30,008 nucleotides of DNA from JANWHF01 sp036276235 (GCA_036276235.1 DATBDZ010000017.1:1-30008); one strand, 5' to 3'. Counted from the first letter of the stretch, positions 21,459 to 30,008 are shown. Notes: generated by a model from the letters alone, not told the origin. Numbers and translations: made by a program.

Positions 21459-24400
21459 TCACTGCTCCATCTGTCCATCAGCGGTCCAGAGGAGGATGTT
21501 CTGCATCAGGCGCGTGGAGTACTCCGGCGTGTAGCCGTACACGCCCCAGGTGTCGATCCCCAGCAAGCCGCAACTGATGTCCATCGGGCTGAAGATCACA
21601 TGGCCCTTGCCCGCCGACAGCATCTGCAACTCACCACGCCGATTGTTCTGCAATAACTGCTCGTTGACGTATTGCCTCGGACGGACATTGCGCAGATCCG
21701 CCATCCCCTGATAGCCGGCATTCAGCAGCGGATGATTGCGCGGCAACGCCTCCAGCGGATTGTCCGGGAACACTCTGGCGATCGCCTTGCGCATCGAGTC
21801 GCCGAACGCGGATGAGCCGCCGCAGGCATCGATCAGCAGGACTCCGCCTTCCATCACGTACTTGCGCATCGCCACCAGCTCCTCGCTGCGCGGCTCATAC
21901 GCCGCCGTCCCCGTTACATGTGCAATCGGATGCGTCCCTGGCTCAAGATCCGCCCAGTTCACCGGCTGCGCATCAAGGTCATAGCCCGTCTCGCACTGCA
22001 AGGACCGCCGAAAGCGGAAGTACCCGCCCGGCTCCGGGTCCCAGTTCCCCTCGTACTTCAGCCGCGCGACGTCGAGGGTGAGCACCGGCGAGCCCATCGG
22101 AGCGGGGATGTACCAGGACTCCAGGCGATTGCGCCAATCACGCTTGCCGCCGGCATACAGGAACATGTTGGCCCCCATCTCAAAGAGATTGCGATGAACC
22201 GCAAAGTCACGGCCATTCCAGAACTGTGTGATATCACGCGGTGAATACAGCAGCAGAATCCTCGCGCCGTTGGTCACCGCCTTGAATGGCACCTTTCCAA
22301 ACAGGTGATAGTTCACCGAGTAGATTGGATGATCCGAAGGCAGATCCTCCAGCGGATACTCTGGAAAGAGCCGTGCCGCCAGCTCTTTGACGAAGCGGTC
22401 GTAGGAAGGGTCATCGGCATCGGCCTGGGTGAAGAGCATTCCACCCGACTGGGCAAAGGCCCGCATCTTATCCAGGTCGGCGGGGCTGATGCGCAGCGGG
22501 CGATGGCTGGCGAAGTAGAGCACCGCCGCGTCCGTCCAGTCGCTCCAGTCGCGATCGAGGCTGGCGATCTGCCAGCTCACCGTCCGTTCCAGCTCATGGC
22601 TGGCCCAGCGCGTGAGGTTGGACAGATCGCGTGGTCGGTTGTTCCAGTAGGGATTGTTCAGCTCACGGGTGTCGCGACTCTGTACCGCATGCTCCATCCG
22701 CAGCTTGTTGATCATCACCGGCGGGCGGCCCTTGGTCAGAAACAATAGCCGATCCGCTTCCTGCAGATAGTTCAATGACTGCGGCGGGGTAGCCACCAAT
22801 CGGGCAGCGACTTCACGATACCAGTCATGCGTTCCCAGATACTTCAGCCCGGATGCGGAGCCTAAGTCCGCCAGATCATGCCAGGGTCCCAGGGCTGCTT
22901 CGCCGTCCAGGACATTGGTGATGGGTCGATCGCCCTGCTCCAGCCAGGCCAAGGCCCGCCGCATCGGCGGCCAGAAAGCGTCACGTCCCACCTGATTCTT
23001 GAAGTCAGTGCGATCCACGAAGTCCATCGCGGCAAAGAGAGAGGCCAGACCAGCGACGGTGTAACGCCATTCGCCATCGTTTTGGTTGCGGAAGTAAAGC
23101 TTCTTCTCCCACCAGCCATTGACCGAGTAGTCGGCGTTATACCGATCCCAAGTGCCGTCATCGAGTTGGCTGAACGCCCAGTGTTCCTTCGCCATCTTCC
23201 AGAATTGGGTAAAAGCTTCTCCATCGGCATCGCTGATCATTCCCAAAGCTCGATGTGCTTCGGCGGTGGCAAAGTTGTTCCACAAGTCGTTGTAATACTG
23301 GGTGGAGTTCATCGGGTCGTGATAGATATTGATCGGATGATCTCGAAATCTCCCGAACCGCTGCGTGCTAAGCAGGAAATTGACATCCGAGAGCATGATT
23401 TCCCGATCCTCGGGACGGGAAAAGACCAGAAGAGTAGCCAGTCGGCAGGCTCGATTCTGCGTTGACCATTCCGGCAACCCAGACTCCATCTCCTTCATCG
23501 ATTTCATGAGCCTCGCGACAACGAACGATGAGGGCGTGAAGCGCGCGTCACCCAGCGTCTTGCCGCTTTCCAGCACCGCCTGGATCGAGAACGCATTGGC
23601 GGCCTGCATGTATGTGCCTTGCACGAGGTGAATGAAGTGTGGAGACGCCAATGCCGTGCGTGGATCGGCCATTGCCTTGTGTGGATCGCCCAATGCCTCA
23701 AGTACGGCGGGCTTCGCGTCGGGGTCCACCTCGCTATTCTTCCCGTCACTGTAATAGTCCCCGATCCGAATCTGGCTGCCGGGCATTCCTCGCACCGGCT
23801 TGAAGCCCCTCGTGATCCACCATCGGTAGTCCCCCGGCATTCTCCAGCTCGAGCGCGAGAATTGTGCAAGCAGATGTTCGGCCCCTTCGCGGATCGCCTG
23901 CTGAATCTGCGCATCGGTGATGGCTGTCGGCGGCAAGTGCATCGGCCGAATCGGCGGACGGTGTGGGCCGGGGGGCGCATCTCCTGCCGAGGCGAGCACC
24001 GGCTGGGATTGCGGCGTCGCCGGACGCGTGTCGGCCACAACCACCGGCGACGGCAGGGTTGTCGGCTGCGTCGTCGATGTCGTATCGGCGGCTACCACAA
24101 CTCCGCCCTGCGCGGATTCGGGAAGTAGCTGCGCCTTGCCGATCACCGGATCCGGCGGATCAGACGTCGGCTGTGTTGAATCGCTAAAACCCGGAATCGT
24201 CGCCGGGGCGGCAGGCTCTTGATGCTGCTCATGCACCGGGGAAACTTGTGCTACAGAAGTTAGCGGGCGGCTCTGTCGGCGCTCAACGGAAACCCACGTC
24301 CAGATAAGGATACCGATCGCGGCGCTGAGTGCGCCCAAGCCAAAGCCAACGCCGCTCATCCGCGCGCCGGTGCGGCGCTTAACGCGCGGCGGCGTCGCGC

Positions 24401-24608
24401 GATGGACCGTCAGCGCCGCGAGTTCTTCAATCGGCTCATAACTTGGCTCGGATCGCAGCGCCGGCTGTGGCGCAGCGACGGCTTCTATCCCGAGTTCACC
24501 AGCCGCGATCTCGAAGCGGTAGCCGCAGGCCATGCAGATCAACGGATGACCGGCCTCCGGCAGCGGCGTGCGCTTGCGGCATTTTGGACATCGTGCGAAG
24601 TCTGCCAT
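21459..24608 (-). CDS. Zinc-ribbon, membrane-anchored cyclase-like / DUF4159 protein (second paralogue)
   Basis: 1049 residues; the ATG at 24608 is set by the upstream paralogue, which has the same GGGAT(N)CAC-ATG arrangement. Order: zinc ribbon (Cys7, Cys10, Cys25, Cys28); TM helix at ~85-106 (VGFGLGALSAAIGILIWTWV); Pro/Thr/Ala linker; helical barrel-like region from ~230 to ~685 (IREGAEHLLAQFSRSSWRMP; GLKYLGTHDWYREVAARLVA). Two DUF4159-type modules follow: 690-822 (VLYFASHRPLRISPADLDKM; LLYSPRDITQFWNGRDFAVH) and ~840-1049 (VARLKYEGNWDPEPGGY; GGVLLIDACGGSSAFGDSMR; GYTPEYSTRLMQNILLW). From residue ~515 to the end it differs from the upstream paralogue at only about four residues. A 3 x 21-bp repeat lies in its variable region. 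Function unknown. Confidence 0.75.
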   Translation of the reverse strand: MADFARCPKCRKRTPLPEAGHPLICMACGYRFEIAAGELGIEAVAAPQPALRSEPSYEPIEELAALTVHRATPPRVKRRTGARMSGVGFGLGALSAAIGILIWTWVSVERRQSRPLTSVAQVSPVHEQHQEPAAPATIPGFSDSTQPTSDPPDPVIGKAQLLPESAQGGVVVAADTTSTTQPTTLPSPVVVADTRPATPQSQPVLASAGDAPPGPHRPPIRPMHLPPTAITDAQIQQAIREGAEHLLAQFSRSSWRMPGDYRWWITRGFKPVRGMPGSQIRIGDYYSDGKNSEVDPDAKPAVLEALGDPHKAMADPRTALASPHFIHLVQGTYMQAANAFSIQAVLESGKTLGDARFTPSSFVVARLMKSMKEMESGLPEWSTQNRACRLATLLVFSRPEDREIMLSDVNFLLSTQRFGRFRDHPINIYHDPMNSTQYYNDLWNNFATAEAHRALGMISDADGEAFTQFWKMAKEHWAFSQLDDGTWDRYNADYSVNGWWEKKLYFRNQNDGEWRYTVAGLASLFAAMDFVDRTDFKNQVGRDAFWPPMRRALAWLEQGDRPITNVLDGEAALGPWHDLADLGSASGLKYLGTHDWYREVAARLVATPPQSLNYLQEADRLLFLTKGRPPVMINKLRMEHAVQSRDTRELNNPYWNNRPRDLSNLTRWASHELERTVSWQIASLDRDWSDWTDAAVLYFASHRPLRISPADLDKMRAFAQSGGMLFTQADADDPSYDRFVKELAARLFPEYPLEDLPSDHPIYSVNYHLFGKVPFKAVTNGARILLLYSPRDITQFWNGRDFAVHRNLFEMGANMFLYAGGKRDWRNRLESWYIPAPMGSPVLTLDVARLKYEGNWDPEPGGYFRFRRSLQCETGYDLDAQPVNWADLEPGTHPIAHVTGTAAYEPRSEELVAMRKYVMEGGVLLIDACGGSSAFGDSMRKAIARVFPDNPLEALPRNHPLLNAGYQGMADLRNVRPRQYVNEQLLQNNRRGELQMLSAGKGHVIFSPMDISCGLLGIDTWGVYGYTPEYSTRLMQNILLWTADGQMEQ
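23635..23697 (-). repeat. Three degenerate 21-bp tandem repeats within the second DUF4159 gene
   Basis: Units 23635-23655, 23656-23676 and 23677-23697 share a GTG-GA-C-CCAATGCC-like pattern. They encode a heptad-like GDPHKAMADPRTALASPHF. The paralogue at 24664-27744 lacks this stretch and has a different segment here. Confidence 0.6.
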
Positions 24609-24663
24609 GTGCTTATCCCGCCATGTACTAATTCCATTAGCTGAGTGTGTCTCAACTCTCCGC

Positions 24664-27600
24664 TCACGGCTCCATCTGTCCGTCAGCAGTCCAGAGGAGG
24701 ATATTCTGCATCAGGCGCGTGGAATACTCCGGCGTGTAGCCGTACACGCCCCAGGTATCGATACCCAGCAAACCACAACTGATGTCCATCGGGCTGAAGA
24801 TCACATGGCCCTTGCCCGCCGACAGCATCTGCAACTCGCCACGCCGATTGTTCTGCAATAACTGCTCGTTGACGTATTGCCTCGGACGGACATTGCGCAG
24901 ATCCGCCATCCCCTGATAGCCGGCATTCAGCAGCGGATGATTACGCGGCAGCGCCTCCAGCGGATTGTCCGGGAAGACTCTGGCGATCGCCTTGCGCATT
25001 GAGTCGCCGAAGGCGGATGAGCCGCCGCAGGCGTCGATCAGCAGGACCCCGCCTTCCATCACGTACTTGCGCATCGCCACCAGCTCCTCGCTGCGCGGCT
25101 CATACGCCGCCGTCCCGGTCACGTGTGCAATCGGATGCGTCCCCGGCTCCAGATCTGCCCAGTTCACCGGCTGCGCGTCCAGGTCATAACCCGTCTCGCA
25201 CTGCAAGGACCGGCGAAAGCGGAAGTACCCGCCCGGCTCCGGGTCCCAGTTCCCTTCATACTTGAGCCGTGCGACATCGAGTGTGAGCACCGGCGAGCCC
25301 ATCGGAGCGGGGATGTACCATGACTCCAGGCGATTGCGCCAATCCCGTTTGCCGCCGGCGTACAGGAACATGTTCGCGCCCATCTCAAAGAGATTGCGAT
25401 GAACCGCAAAGTCACGGCCGTTCCAGAACTGCGTGATGTCACGCGGTGAATACAGCAGCAGGATCCGAGCACCGTTGGTGACTGCCTTAAAAGGCACCTT
25501 TCCAAACAGGTGATAGTTCACCGAGTAGATCGGATGATCCGAAGGCAGATCCTCCAGCGGGTACTCTGGAAAGAGCCGTGCCGCCAGCTCTTTGACGAAG
25601 CGGTCGTAGGAAGGGTCATCGGCATCGGCCTGCGTGAACAGCATGCCGCCGGACTGGGCGAAGGCACGCATCTTGTCCAGGTCGGCGGGGCTGATGCGCA
25701 GCGGGCGATGGCTGGCGAAGTAGAGCACTGCCGCGTCGGTCCAGTCGCTCCAGTCGCGATCGAGGCTGGCGATCTGCCAGCTCACGGTTCGCTCCAGCTC
25801 ATGGCTGGCCCAGCGGGTGAGGTTCGAGAGATCGCGTGGTCGGTTGTTCCAGTAGGGATTGTTCAGCTCGCGGGTATCGTGCGTCTGTACCGCATGCTCC
25901 ATCCGCAGCTTGTTGATCATCACCGGCGGGCGGCCTTTGGTCAGAAACAATAGCCGATCCGCTTCCTGCAGATAGCCCAGCGACTGCGGCGGGGTCGCCA
26001 CCAATCTGGCAGCGACTTCCCGATACCAGTCATGGGTTCCCAGATACTTCAGTCCGGATGCAGAGCCCAGATCAGCCAGATCATGCCAGGGGCCCAGGGC
26101 TGCTTCGCCGTCCAGGACATTGGTGATGGGGCGATCTCCCTGCTCCAGCCAGGCCAGCGCCCGCCGCATGGGTGGCCAGAAGGCGTCGCGACCCACCTGG
26201 TTTTTGAAGTCGGTGCGATCCACAAAATCCATCGCGGCAAACAGCGATGCCAGGCCGGCGATGGTGTATCGCCATTGGCCGTCGTTCTGGTTGCGGAGAA
26301 ACAGGTTTTTGTCGGGCCAATAATCAACCCAGTAGTCGGCGTTGTATCGGTCCCAGGATCCATCATTGAGCTGGCTGAGCGCCCAATGCTCCTTTGCGAG
26401 CTTCCAGAACTGAGTGAAAGCCTCGCCGTCAGCATCGCTGATCATTCCCAGAGCTCGATGCGCCTCGGCGGTGGCAAAGTGGTTCCACAGGTCGTTGTAA
26501 TACCGGGTTGAATTCAGGTCGTCGTGAGAGATGTTGATCGGATGATCTCGAAAAGCCCCGAAACGCTGCGTCTTAAGCAGGAAATTGACATCGGCGAGCA
26601 TAACTTCGCGATCCTCGGGCCGCGAAAAGACCAGAAGGGCAGCGAGCCGACAGGCTCTGTTTTGTGTCGCCCATTCCGGCAGACCCGATTCCATATCCTT
26701 CATCGATTTCATGAGGCGCGCGACAACGAATGACGAGGAAGTAAATCGCGCGTCCCCGAGCGCCTTACCACTTTCCAGCACCGCCTGGATCGAGAAGGCG
26801 TTGGCGGCCTGCATATAGGTCCCCTGCACGACTTGTCCTTGGCCGCCATCAGGCCAATCGAGCCCCAGTATTTGACCCTTGTAAGGCGCACGGGGCTGTG
26901 GACTCGAGTTGTAAAAGTCGTTCAACAGAGGGCGCGGTCTGGGACCCATAGTGATCCACCAGCGGTAATCGCCCGGCATTCGCCAGCTCGAGTGCGAGAA
27001 TTGAGCGAGCAAATGTTCCGCCCCCTCGCGAATTGCCTGATCAATCTGTGCGTCGGTAACGGCACGATGAGGCAGATGCATCGGCCGTATCGGCGGACGG
27101 TGAGGGCCGGGCGGCGCATCCGCTGCAGACACAAGCACCGGCTGGGATTGCGGCGTCGCCGGACGCGTGTCGGCCAGGAGAGCGGGCGACGGCGGTGTTG
27201 CCGGCTCCGTCGTCGCAAGAGGCGCGGTCGGCACATCCGCGGCTACCACAACTCCGCCTTGCGCTGATTCCGGAAGTAGCTGCGCCGTGCCGATTCCTAC
27301 ACCCCATCCATCAGCCGTCGGCTGTGTCGTATCGCTGAAACCCGCAAGCGTTGTCGGGGCCGCAGGCTCGTGATGTTCCTCATGAACCGGTGCAACTTGT
27401 GCTACTGGAATAGGTGGACGATTTACTCGACGCTCAACGGCGACCCATGTCAAAATCAAAATCGCGATCGACGCGCTAAAGGCGCCAAGCCCGAACGCCG
27501 CGCCGCTGATTCGCAAAGGTTTGCGGCGCTTGACGCGCGGCAGCGTGGGGCGCGAGGCAAGCGCCGCCAGCTCGTTCATCGCTTCGGATGACTCTCCGCT

Positions 27601-27744
27601 CGGCGATAAATCTGCCGGCTCGTTGGCATTGCCCGGCGTCTGGAACCGGCCGCCGCAGGCCGTACAGATGAGCACGTGCCCGTGGCCAACATCGAGTGCT
27701 GGCGTGCGCTTACCACACGTTGGGCATCGAACGAAGTCCGGCAT
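24664..27744 (-). CDS. Zinc-ribbon, membrane-anchored cyclase-like / DUF4159 protein (first paralogue)
   Basis: 1026 residues from the ATG at 27744; a TTG two codons earlier is unlikely. Architecture equals the second paralogue: zinc ribbon (Cys7, Cys10, Cys27, Cys30), TM helix (AAFGLGAFSASIAILILTWV), linker rich in Thr, Ala and Pro, helical barrel-like region, then two DUF4159-type modules in the last 360 residues. Between MPGDYRWWIT and VQGTYMQAANAFS the sequence is wholly different from the second paralogue and about 20 residues shorter. The last ~530 residues are nearly identical to it while the DNA differs at many third positions. It is the second gene of the operon, 48 nt after the secreted TPR-like protein. 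In other planctomycetes DUF4159 genes often sit with MoxR/VWA genes; none is here. Confidence 0.75.
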   Translation of the reverse strand: MPDFVRCPTCGKRTPALDVGHGHVLICTACGGRFQTPGNANEPADLSPSGESSEAMNELAALASRPTLPRVKRRKPLRISGAAFGLGAFSASIAILILTWVAVERRVNRPPIPVAQVAPVHEEHHEPAAPTTLAGFSDTTQPTADGWGVGIGTAQLLPESAQGGVVVAADVPTAPLATTEPATPPSPALLADTRPATPQSQPVLVSAADAPPGPHRPPIRPMHLPHRAVTDAQIDQAIREGAEHLLAQFSHSSWRMPGDYRWWITMGPRPRPLLNDFYNSSPQPRAPYKGQILGLDWPDGGQGQVVQGTYMQAANAFSIQAVLESGKALGDARFTSSSFVVARLMKSMKDMESGLPEWATQNRACRLAALLVFSRPEDREVMLADVNFLLKTQRFGAFRDHPINISHDDLNSTRYYNDLWNHFATAEAHRALGMISDADGEAFTQFWKLAKEHWALSQLNDGSWDRYNADYWVDYWPDKNLFLRNQNDGQWRYTIAGLASLFAAMDFVDRTDFKNQVGRDAFWPPMRRALAWLEQGDRPITNVLDGEAALGPWHDLADLGSASGLKYLGTHDWYREVAARLVATPPQSLGYLQEADRLLFLTKGRPPVMINKLRMEHAVQTHDTRELNNPYWNNRPRDLSNLTRWASHELERTVSWQIASLDRDWSDWTDAAVLYFASHRPLRISPADLDKMRAFAQSGGMLFTQADADDPSYDRFVKELAARLFPEYPLEDLPSDHPIYSVNYHLFGKVPFKAVTNGARILLLYSPRDITQFWNGRDFAVHRNLFEMGANMFLYAGGKRDWRNRLESWYIPAPMGSPVLTLDVARLKYEGNWDPEPGGYFRFRRSLQCETGYDLDAQPVNWADLEPGTHPIAHVTGTAAYEPRSEELVAMRKYVMEGGVLLIDACGGSSAFGDSMRKAIARVFPDNPLEALPRNHPLLNAGYQGMADLRNVRPRQYVNEQLLQNNRRGELQMLSAGKGHVIFSPMDISCGLLGIDTWGVYGYTPEYSTRLMQNILLWTADGQMEP

Positions 27745-27792
27745 GTGCAAATCCCAGGTGAGGATCGGCGGTGGACAGATTCACAACGCGGC

Positions 27793-28797
27793 TTACCGCA
27801 CGGAGTAATCGGCGCGCAAAATGCGATCAGCCTTGACGCGCAGGTCGTTTGCCTGCTCGGACAGCGTCGATGTATCGGAGAGGCGCTTTTCGGTATCGCC
27901 GGTTGCCTCGGCGAGACTTTGGATTGCCGCCATCATTTGCGTGCAATCACTGATGATCCCTTTCAGTTCACTGCTTTGGCTCGTGGAGAGGCCGCGGCGG
28001 CGATAATACTCCGAAGTATCAAGATGGCCGTCGGTGCGCGGAATCAGGATTTGCTGGTGGATCGTTTCATCCGCCGACGCGCCGATTTCATCGGTGCGCT
28101 TGGCTTCGCGCTCGAGCGCCCGCGACATGAGGTCCTGCGCGTGGGCTCGCAGATCATTCATGGTTTGTTGCGATTCCTTGTCGGCGCCCGTCGCCACCAT
28201 CTCCAGCATGCGAATTTTCCGGAGATTCATTGCGCGAAGGGCCTGGGCGATCGGGGGAAGCGAGGGCGCGGCCTTGGCCGCCTTGATGTCGGCCGCCAGC
28301 GCGGTTGCCTCGTCGTTGTAGAGCGCGGCCAATGCGGCCTTGCGGTGGTCGGCATCAATGATGTCGATCGGATCTTTCTTCTGGCCCGGTGCGGGCTTTT
28401 GCGGCGTGTATTGCGCCAATCGGCCCGACCGCGTCGTCAGGATCTGCATCGCGATCGCTTCGGCGCGCTGCTTGTCGTTGGTCGATTCCTTCACCGCCTG
28501 CTCGAAGGCAGCCGCGGCGGCGGCACTTTCCTTGAGGCGCAGAAACGATTCGGCGCGAAGCATCAAAAGATCATAGTGGTCGTAGGCCTCGGCGGCCTTT
28601 CCTTTAACCGGCAGAGCGCGGCCCACATCGCGCAGGACGCCGCGATAATCTCCGGCGTCAAACGCGGCCTGGAGCTCGGCCATCGTGGGAACCGCCGGCC
28701 TAGTTTGCGGCCCCGCCGGCTGCGGCGGTGCCGCCGCCGACATCAAACCTACGCACATCGTCAGGAGGAAAATCCCGCCAGGTAGTAAGCTTTTCAT
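27793..28797 (-). CDS. Secreted TPR-like helical protein, first gene of the DUF4159 operon
   Basis: This protein has 334 residues from the ATG at 28797, the first residue of a clear signal peptide (MKSLLPGGIFLLTMCVGLMS, then AAAPPQPAG). An in-frame start at 28833 would bury it. The mature part is almost all alpha-helical and Ala/Lys/Arg-rich. TMAELQAAFDAGDYRGVLRD and HYDLLMLRAESFLRLKESAA, followed by AAAAFEQAVKESTNDKQRAE, fit two to three tetratricopeptide-type repeats (about residues 38-115). The remainder is helical with no recognised domain. TPR proteins act as protein-binding scaffolds. Placed first in the operon, it may assemble or count the exported DUF4159 proteins (inference). Confidence 0.7.
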   Translation of the reverse strand: MKSLLPGGIFLLTMCVGLMSAAAPPQPAGPQTRPAVPTMAELQAAFDAGDYRGVLRDVGRALPVKGKAAEAYDHYDLLMLRAESFLRLKESAAAAAAFEQAVKESTNDKQRAEAIAMQILTTRSGRLAQYTPQKPAPGQKKDPIDIIDADHRKAALAALYNDEATALAADIKAAKAAPSLPPIAQALRAMNLRKIRMLEMVATGADKESQQTMNDLRAHAQDLMSRALEREAKRTDEIGASADETIHQQILIPRTDGHLDTSEYYRRRGLSTSQSSELKGIISDCTQMMAAIQSLAEATGDTEKRLSDTSTLSEQANDLRVKADRILRADYSVR

Positions 28798-29031
28798 CGG
28801 GCCGCCTATTCCCGAGGATCGCGCCTCGTGCAATACCGTTCGAGCAGGTTATCCGGGCAACACTTTGATAGTAACCGATTATCCTCTTTTCTTCCTGCGC
28901 GTGATTCTGCCAAATGGCATAGACGAGGCGGGATTAGTTAGATTGAATTTTGCGACGCCTATTGGACATCGGTCGCCATTTGCAATCCCATCGAGATGAG
29001 GTGTTCGCGGAGGTTCATGGTGACTCTTCCG

Positions 29032-29063
29032 TTTGTGGGTGGGCGAGTACACCCACCCACAAA
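29032..29063. repeat. Perfect 12-bp inverted repeat hairpin
   Basis: TTTGTGGGTGGG (29032-29043) and CCCACCCACAAA (29052-29063) are perfect inverted copies with an 8-nt loop. No T tract follows on either strand beyond a short run, so terminator function is uncertain. Confidence 0.75.
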
Positions 29064-29103
29064 AATTGCCGATTCTATTTTCCCCGGATGCTCGGGGACA
29101 TTC

Positions 29104-29178
29104 CGTAGGATGTGCTTTAGCACACGCGGCAAGCCGCTCGCGTTTTTGACGTTCCGCGGTGCTAAAGCACACCCTACG
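29104..29178. repeat. Inverted repeat, CGTAGGRTGTGCTTTAGCAC type
   Basis: The left arm 29104-29129 and the right arm 29154-29178 are near-perfect inverted copies of a ~25-bp unit containing GTGCTTTAGCAC, itself palindromic. The 24-nt loop includes a small GCGGCAAGCCGC hairpin. Confidence 0.8.
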
Positions 29179-29193
29179 AAAGCGGCGCATCGA

Positions 29194-29322
29194 CTCCCTC
29201 TCCCCTGTACTCAGGGGAGAGGGCTGGGGTGAGGGGACAGCGAGTCGCGATATAGCGCGGTTCGAAAGTCGATGCGTTCGTCCCCTCACCCAACCCTCTC
29301 CCCTGAGTACAGGGGAGAGGGA
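29194..29322. repeat. Dispersed palindromic GC-rich element, related copy 3
   Basis: The left arm has CCCTCTCCCCTGTACTCAGG and GGGCTGGGGTGAGGGGAC (29194-29240); the right arm 29280-29322 is its near-perfect inverse. Inner CTCCCCTG/CAGGGGAG hairpins occur in each arm. The sequence differs in detail from the copies at 8882 and 21166 but shares the layout. The 28798-29368 gap holds this, the two hairpins before it, and no supported gene. Confidence 0.85.
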
Positions 29323-29368
29323 GAAAGAGCGTCCCCGGCTTCGTGCCGAAATGCGCATATGCTTCGGC

Positions 29369-30008
29369 TTAATCTTGGGCTCTATTCGAAACCCGCTTCA
29401 TCGACAATCGAATGACCAGCAGCAGCATGCCGGCGATAAACAGCGCGACCCCCGCAACCTGGAAGATCGCGCCAAGCGGCACCTGGGCATCGCGCAGCGC
29501 GCCGCCGGCATATACCATGATTCCTCCGGCGGCGGTGCTGACGAAATTCAGCAGGCCGTAGCCGCTGGCGCTGTAACGCTCATCGACGATCTCGCGAAGC
29601 AGCGGCATGTGATTGGCATCAAACGCGCCGCGGCCGATGCCGAAGATCACCAGACAGGACACCGCGACGGGAAACGTGCCGGTTAACGCGGAGCCAAACA
29701 GGCATGGCCCGGCAAGTGCAAACCCGACCGCCGGCACCAGCGCGCGAGCGCCGCGCCAAGTCAGGCTCAGCTGATCCGCCAGCAGCCCGGCAAAGAGCAC
29801 GCCGCCGAAGGAGGCGATCTGAATGTAGCCGGTTGCGCTCAGGCCAGCGGCGCCGACGCCCAGATGAAACTGCTCGCGAAAGAATGTAGGCATCCACCCG
29901 TAGACTGCCCAATTCACGATGCCGACCAGCACATTGATCAGCAGAAGAATCCAGAAGCCGGGGCTGGACAATAATTTCTCCGCTGCATCGCCGGCTTCTG
30001 GATTCTTC
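29369..30008 (-). CDS. MFS transporter, C-terminal half (partial)
   Basis: The reverse frame is open from the window edge to a stop at 29369, giving 213 residues without the N-terminus. It begins in a cytoplasmic loop (KNPEAGDAAEKLL) and then has about six TM helices: FWILLLINVLVGIVNWAVYG, GLSATGYIQIASFGGVLFAG, LVPAVGFALAGPCLFGSALT, VAVSCLVIFGIGRGAFDANH, GLLNFVSTAAGGIMVYAGGA and IFQVAGVALFIAGMLLLVIR. WMPTFFREQFHLGVGAAGL in the first loop, and the GGVLFAGLLADQLS segment after TM8, are typical of the major facilitator superfamily, close to the anion:cation symporter/sugar-phosphate type. The substrate cannot be read. An internal ATG at 29971 is not the true start. Confidence 0.85.
   Translation of the reverse strand, partial: KNPEAGDAAEKLLSSPGFWILLLINVLVGIVNWAVYGWMPTFFREQFHLGVGAAGLSATGYIQIASFGGVLFAGLLADQLSLTWRGARALVPAVGFALAGPCLFGSALTGTFPVAVSCLVIFGIGRGAFDANHMPLLREIVDERYSASGYGLLNFVSTAAGGIMVYAGGALRDAQVPLGAIFQVAGVALFIAGMLLLVIRLSMKRVSNRAQD

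Noticed and set aside
28879..29358. Minus-strand frame with SLSPVLRGEGWVRG and PSPQPSPLSTGERE
   Set aside because: This is the typical translation of the dispersed palindromic element, not a gene.

Overview
The window looks like chromosome of a planctomycete, probably a Phycisphaerae or Tepidisphaerales-type lineage. The clues are a secreted protein with a planctomycete-type N-terminal LESRRLLS motif, zinc-ribbon plus membrane-anchor proteins ending in DUF4159 modules, a lipoprotein-type truncated globin, a CysD/CysNC pair, and several GC-rich palindromic intergenic repeats of a kind I associate with planctomycete genomes. No rRNA, tRNA, CRISPR array or insertion sequence was seen. The lineage is inferred from these family features, not from a marker gene.

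Layout. 1-246 (-) is the N-terminus of a GH63-like glucosidase that runs off the left edge. 424-816 (-) is a SemiSWEET-like protein with a lipoprotein-type N-terminus. 879-1261 (+) may be a frameshifted relic. 1355-4610 reads AT-richer than its surroundings and holds the most unusual locus. It contains a divergent TIGR03032/DUF4915-type protein (-). On the + strand follow a 146-residue protein ending in a duplicated NCxSNC cysteine motif, a two-part protein (glycine-rich-domain-like N-terminus, PqqD/RRE-like C-terminus), and a TehB-like SAM methyltransferase. I read this as a candidate, undescribed peptide-modification (RiPP-like) cassette. 4672-5730 is dusB.

5731-6195 is non-coding, with a perfect hairpin and a roughly 15-copy 8-bp tandem array whose minus strand has regularly spaced GGG tracts. 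Two secreted proteins follow: an M10-like metalloprotease with PPC-like domains, and an unknown. A strong terminator closes this block. Sulfate activation is encoded by cysD (9090-10001) and cysNC (10690-12621). The two genes are separated by an opposite-strand MazE/AbrB-MazF toxin-antitoxin pair.

12711-14887 (-) is a two-gene unit of membrane-anchored secretin/STN-like proteins. 15108-16391 (-) is an SppA/ClpP-fold secreted protein with a coiled-coil tail. It diverges from an AsmA/DUF748-like protein (16517-17704) that overlaps a lipoprotein with a group-1 truncated haemoglobin domain (17701-18351).

18375-28797 (-) is one apparent four-gene operon. It opens with a secreted TPR-like protein, followed by three giant paralogues. 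Each has a zinc ribbon, one TM helix, a Pro/Thr/Ala linker, an alpha/alpha-barrel (prenyltransferase/cyclase-like) region and two DUF4159-type modules. The two upstream paralogues are almost identical over their last ~530 residues but differ at many synonymous sites. The third carries a dispersed palindromic repeat inside its reading frame. 28798-29368 is a stack of three inverted repeats. 29369-30008 (-) is the C-terminal half of an MFS transporter that runs off the right edge.
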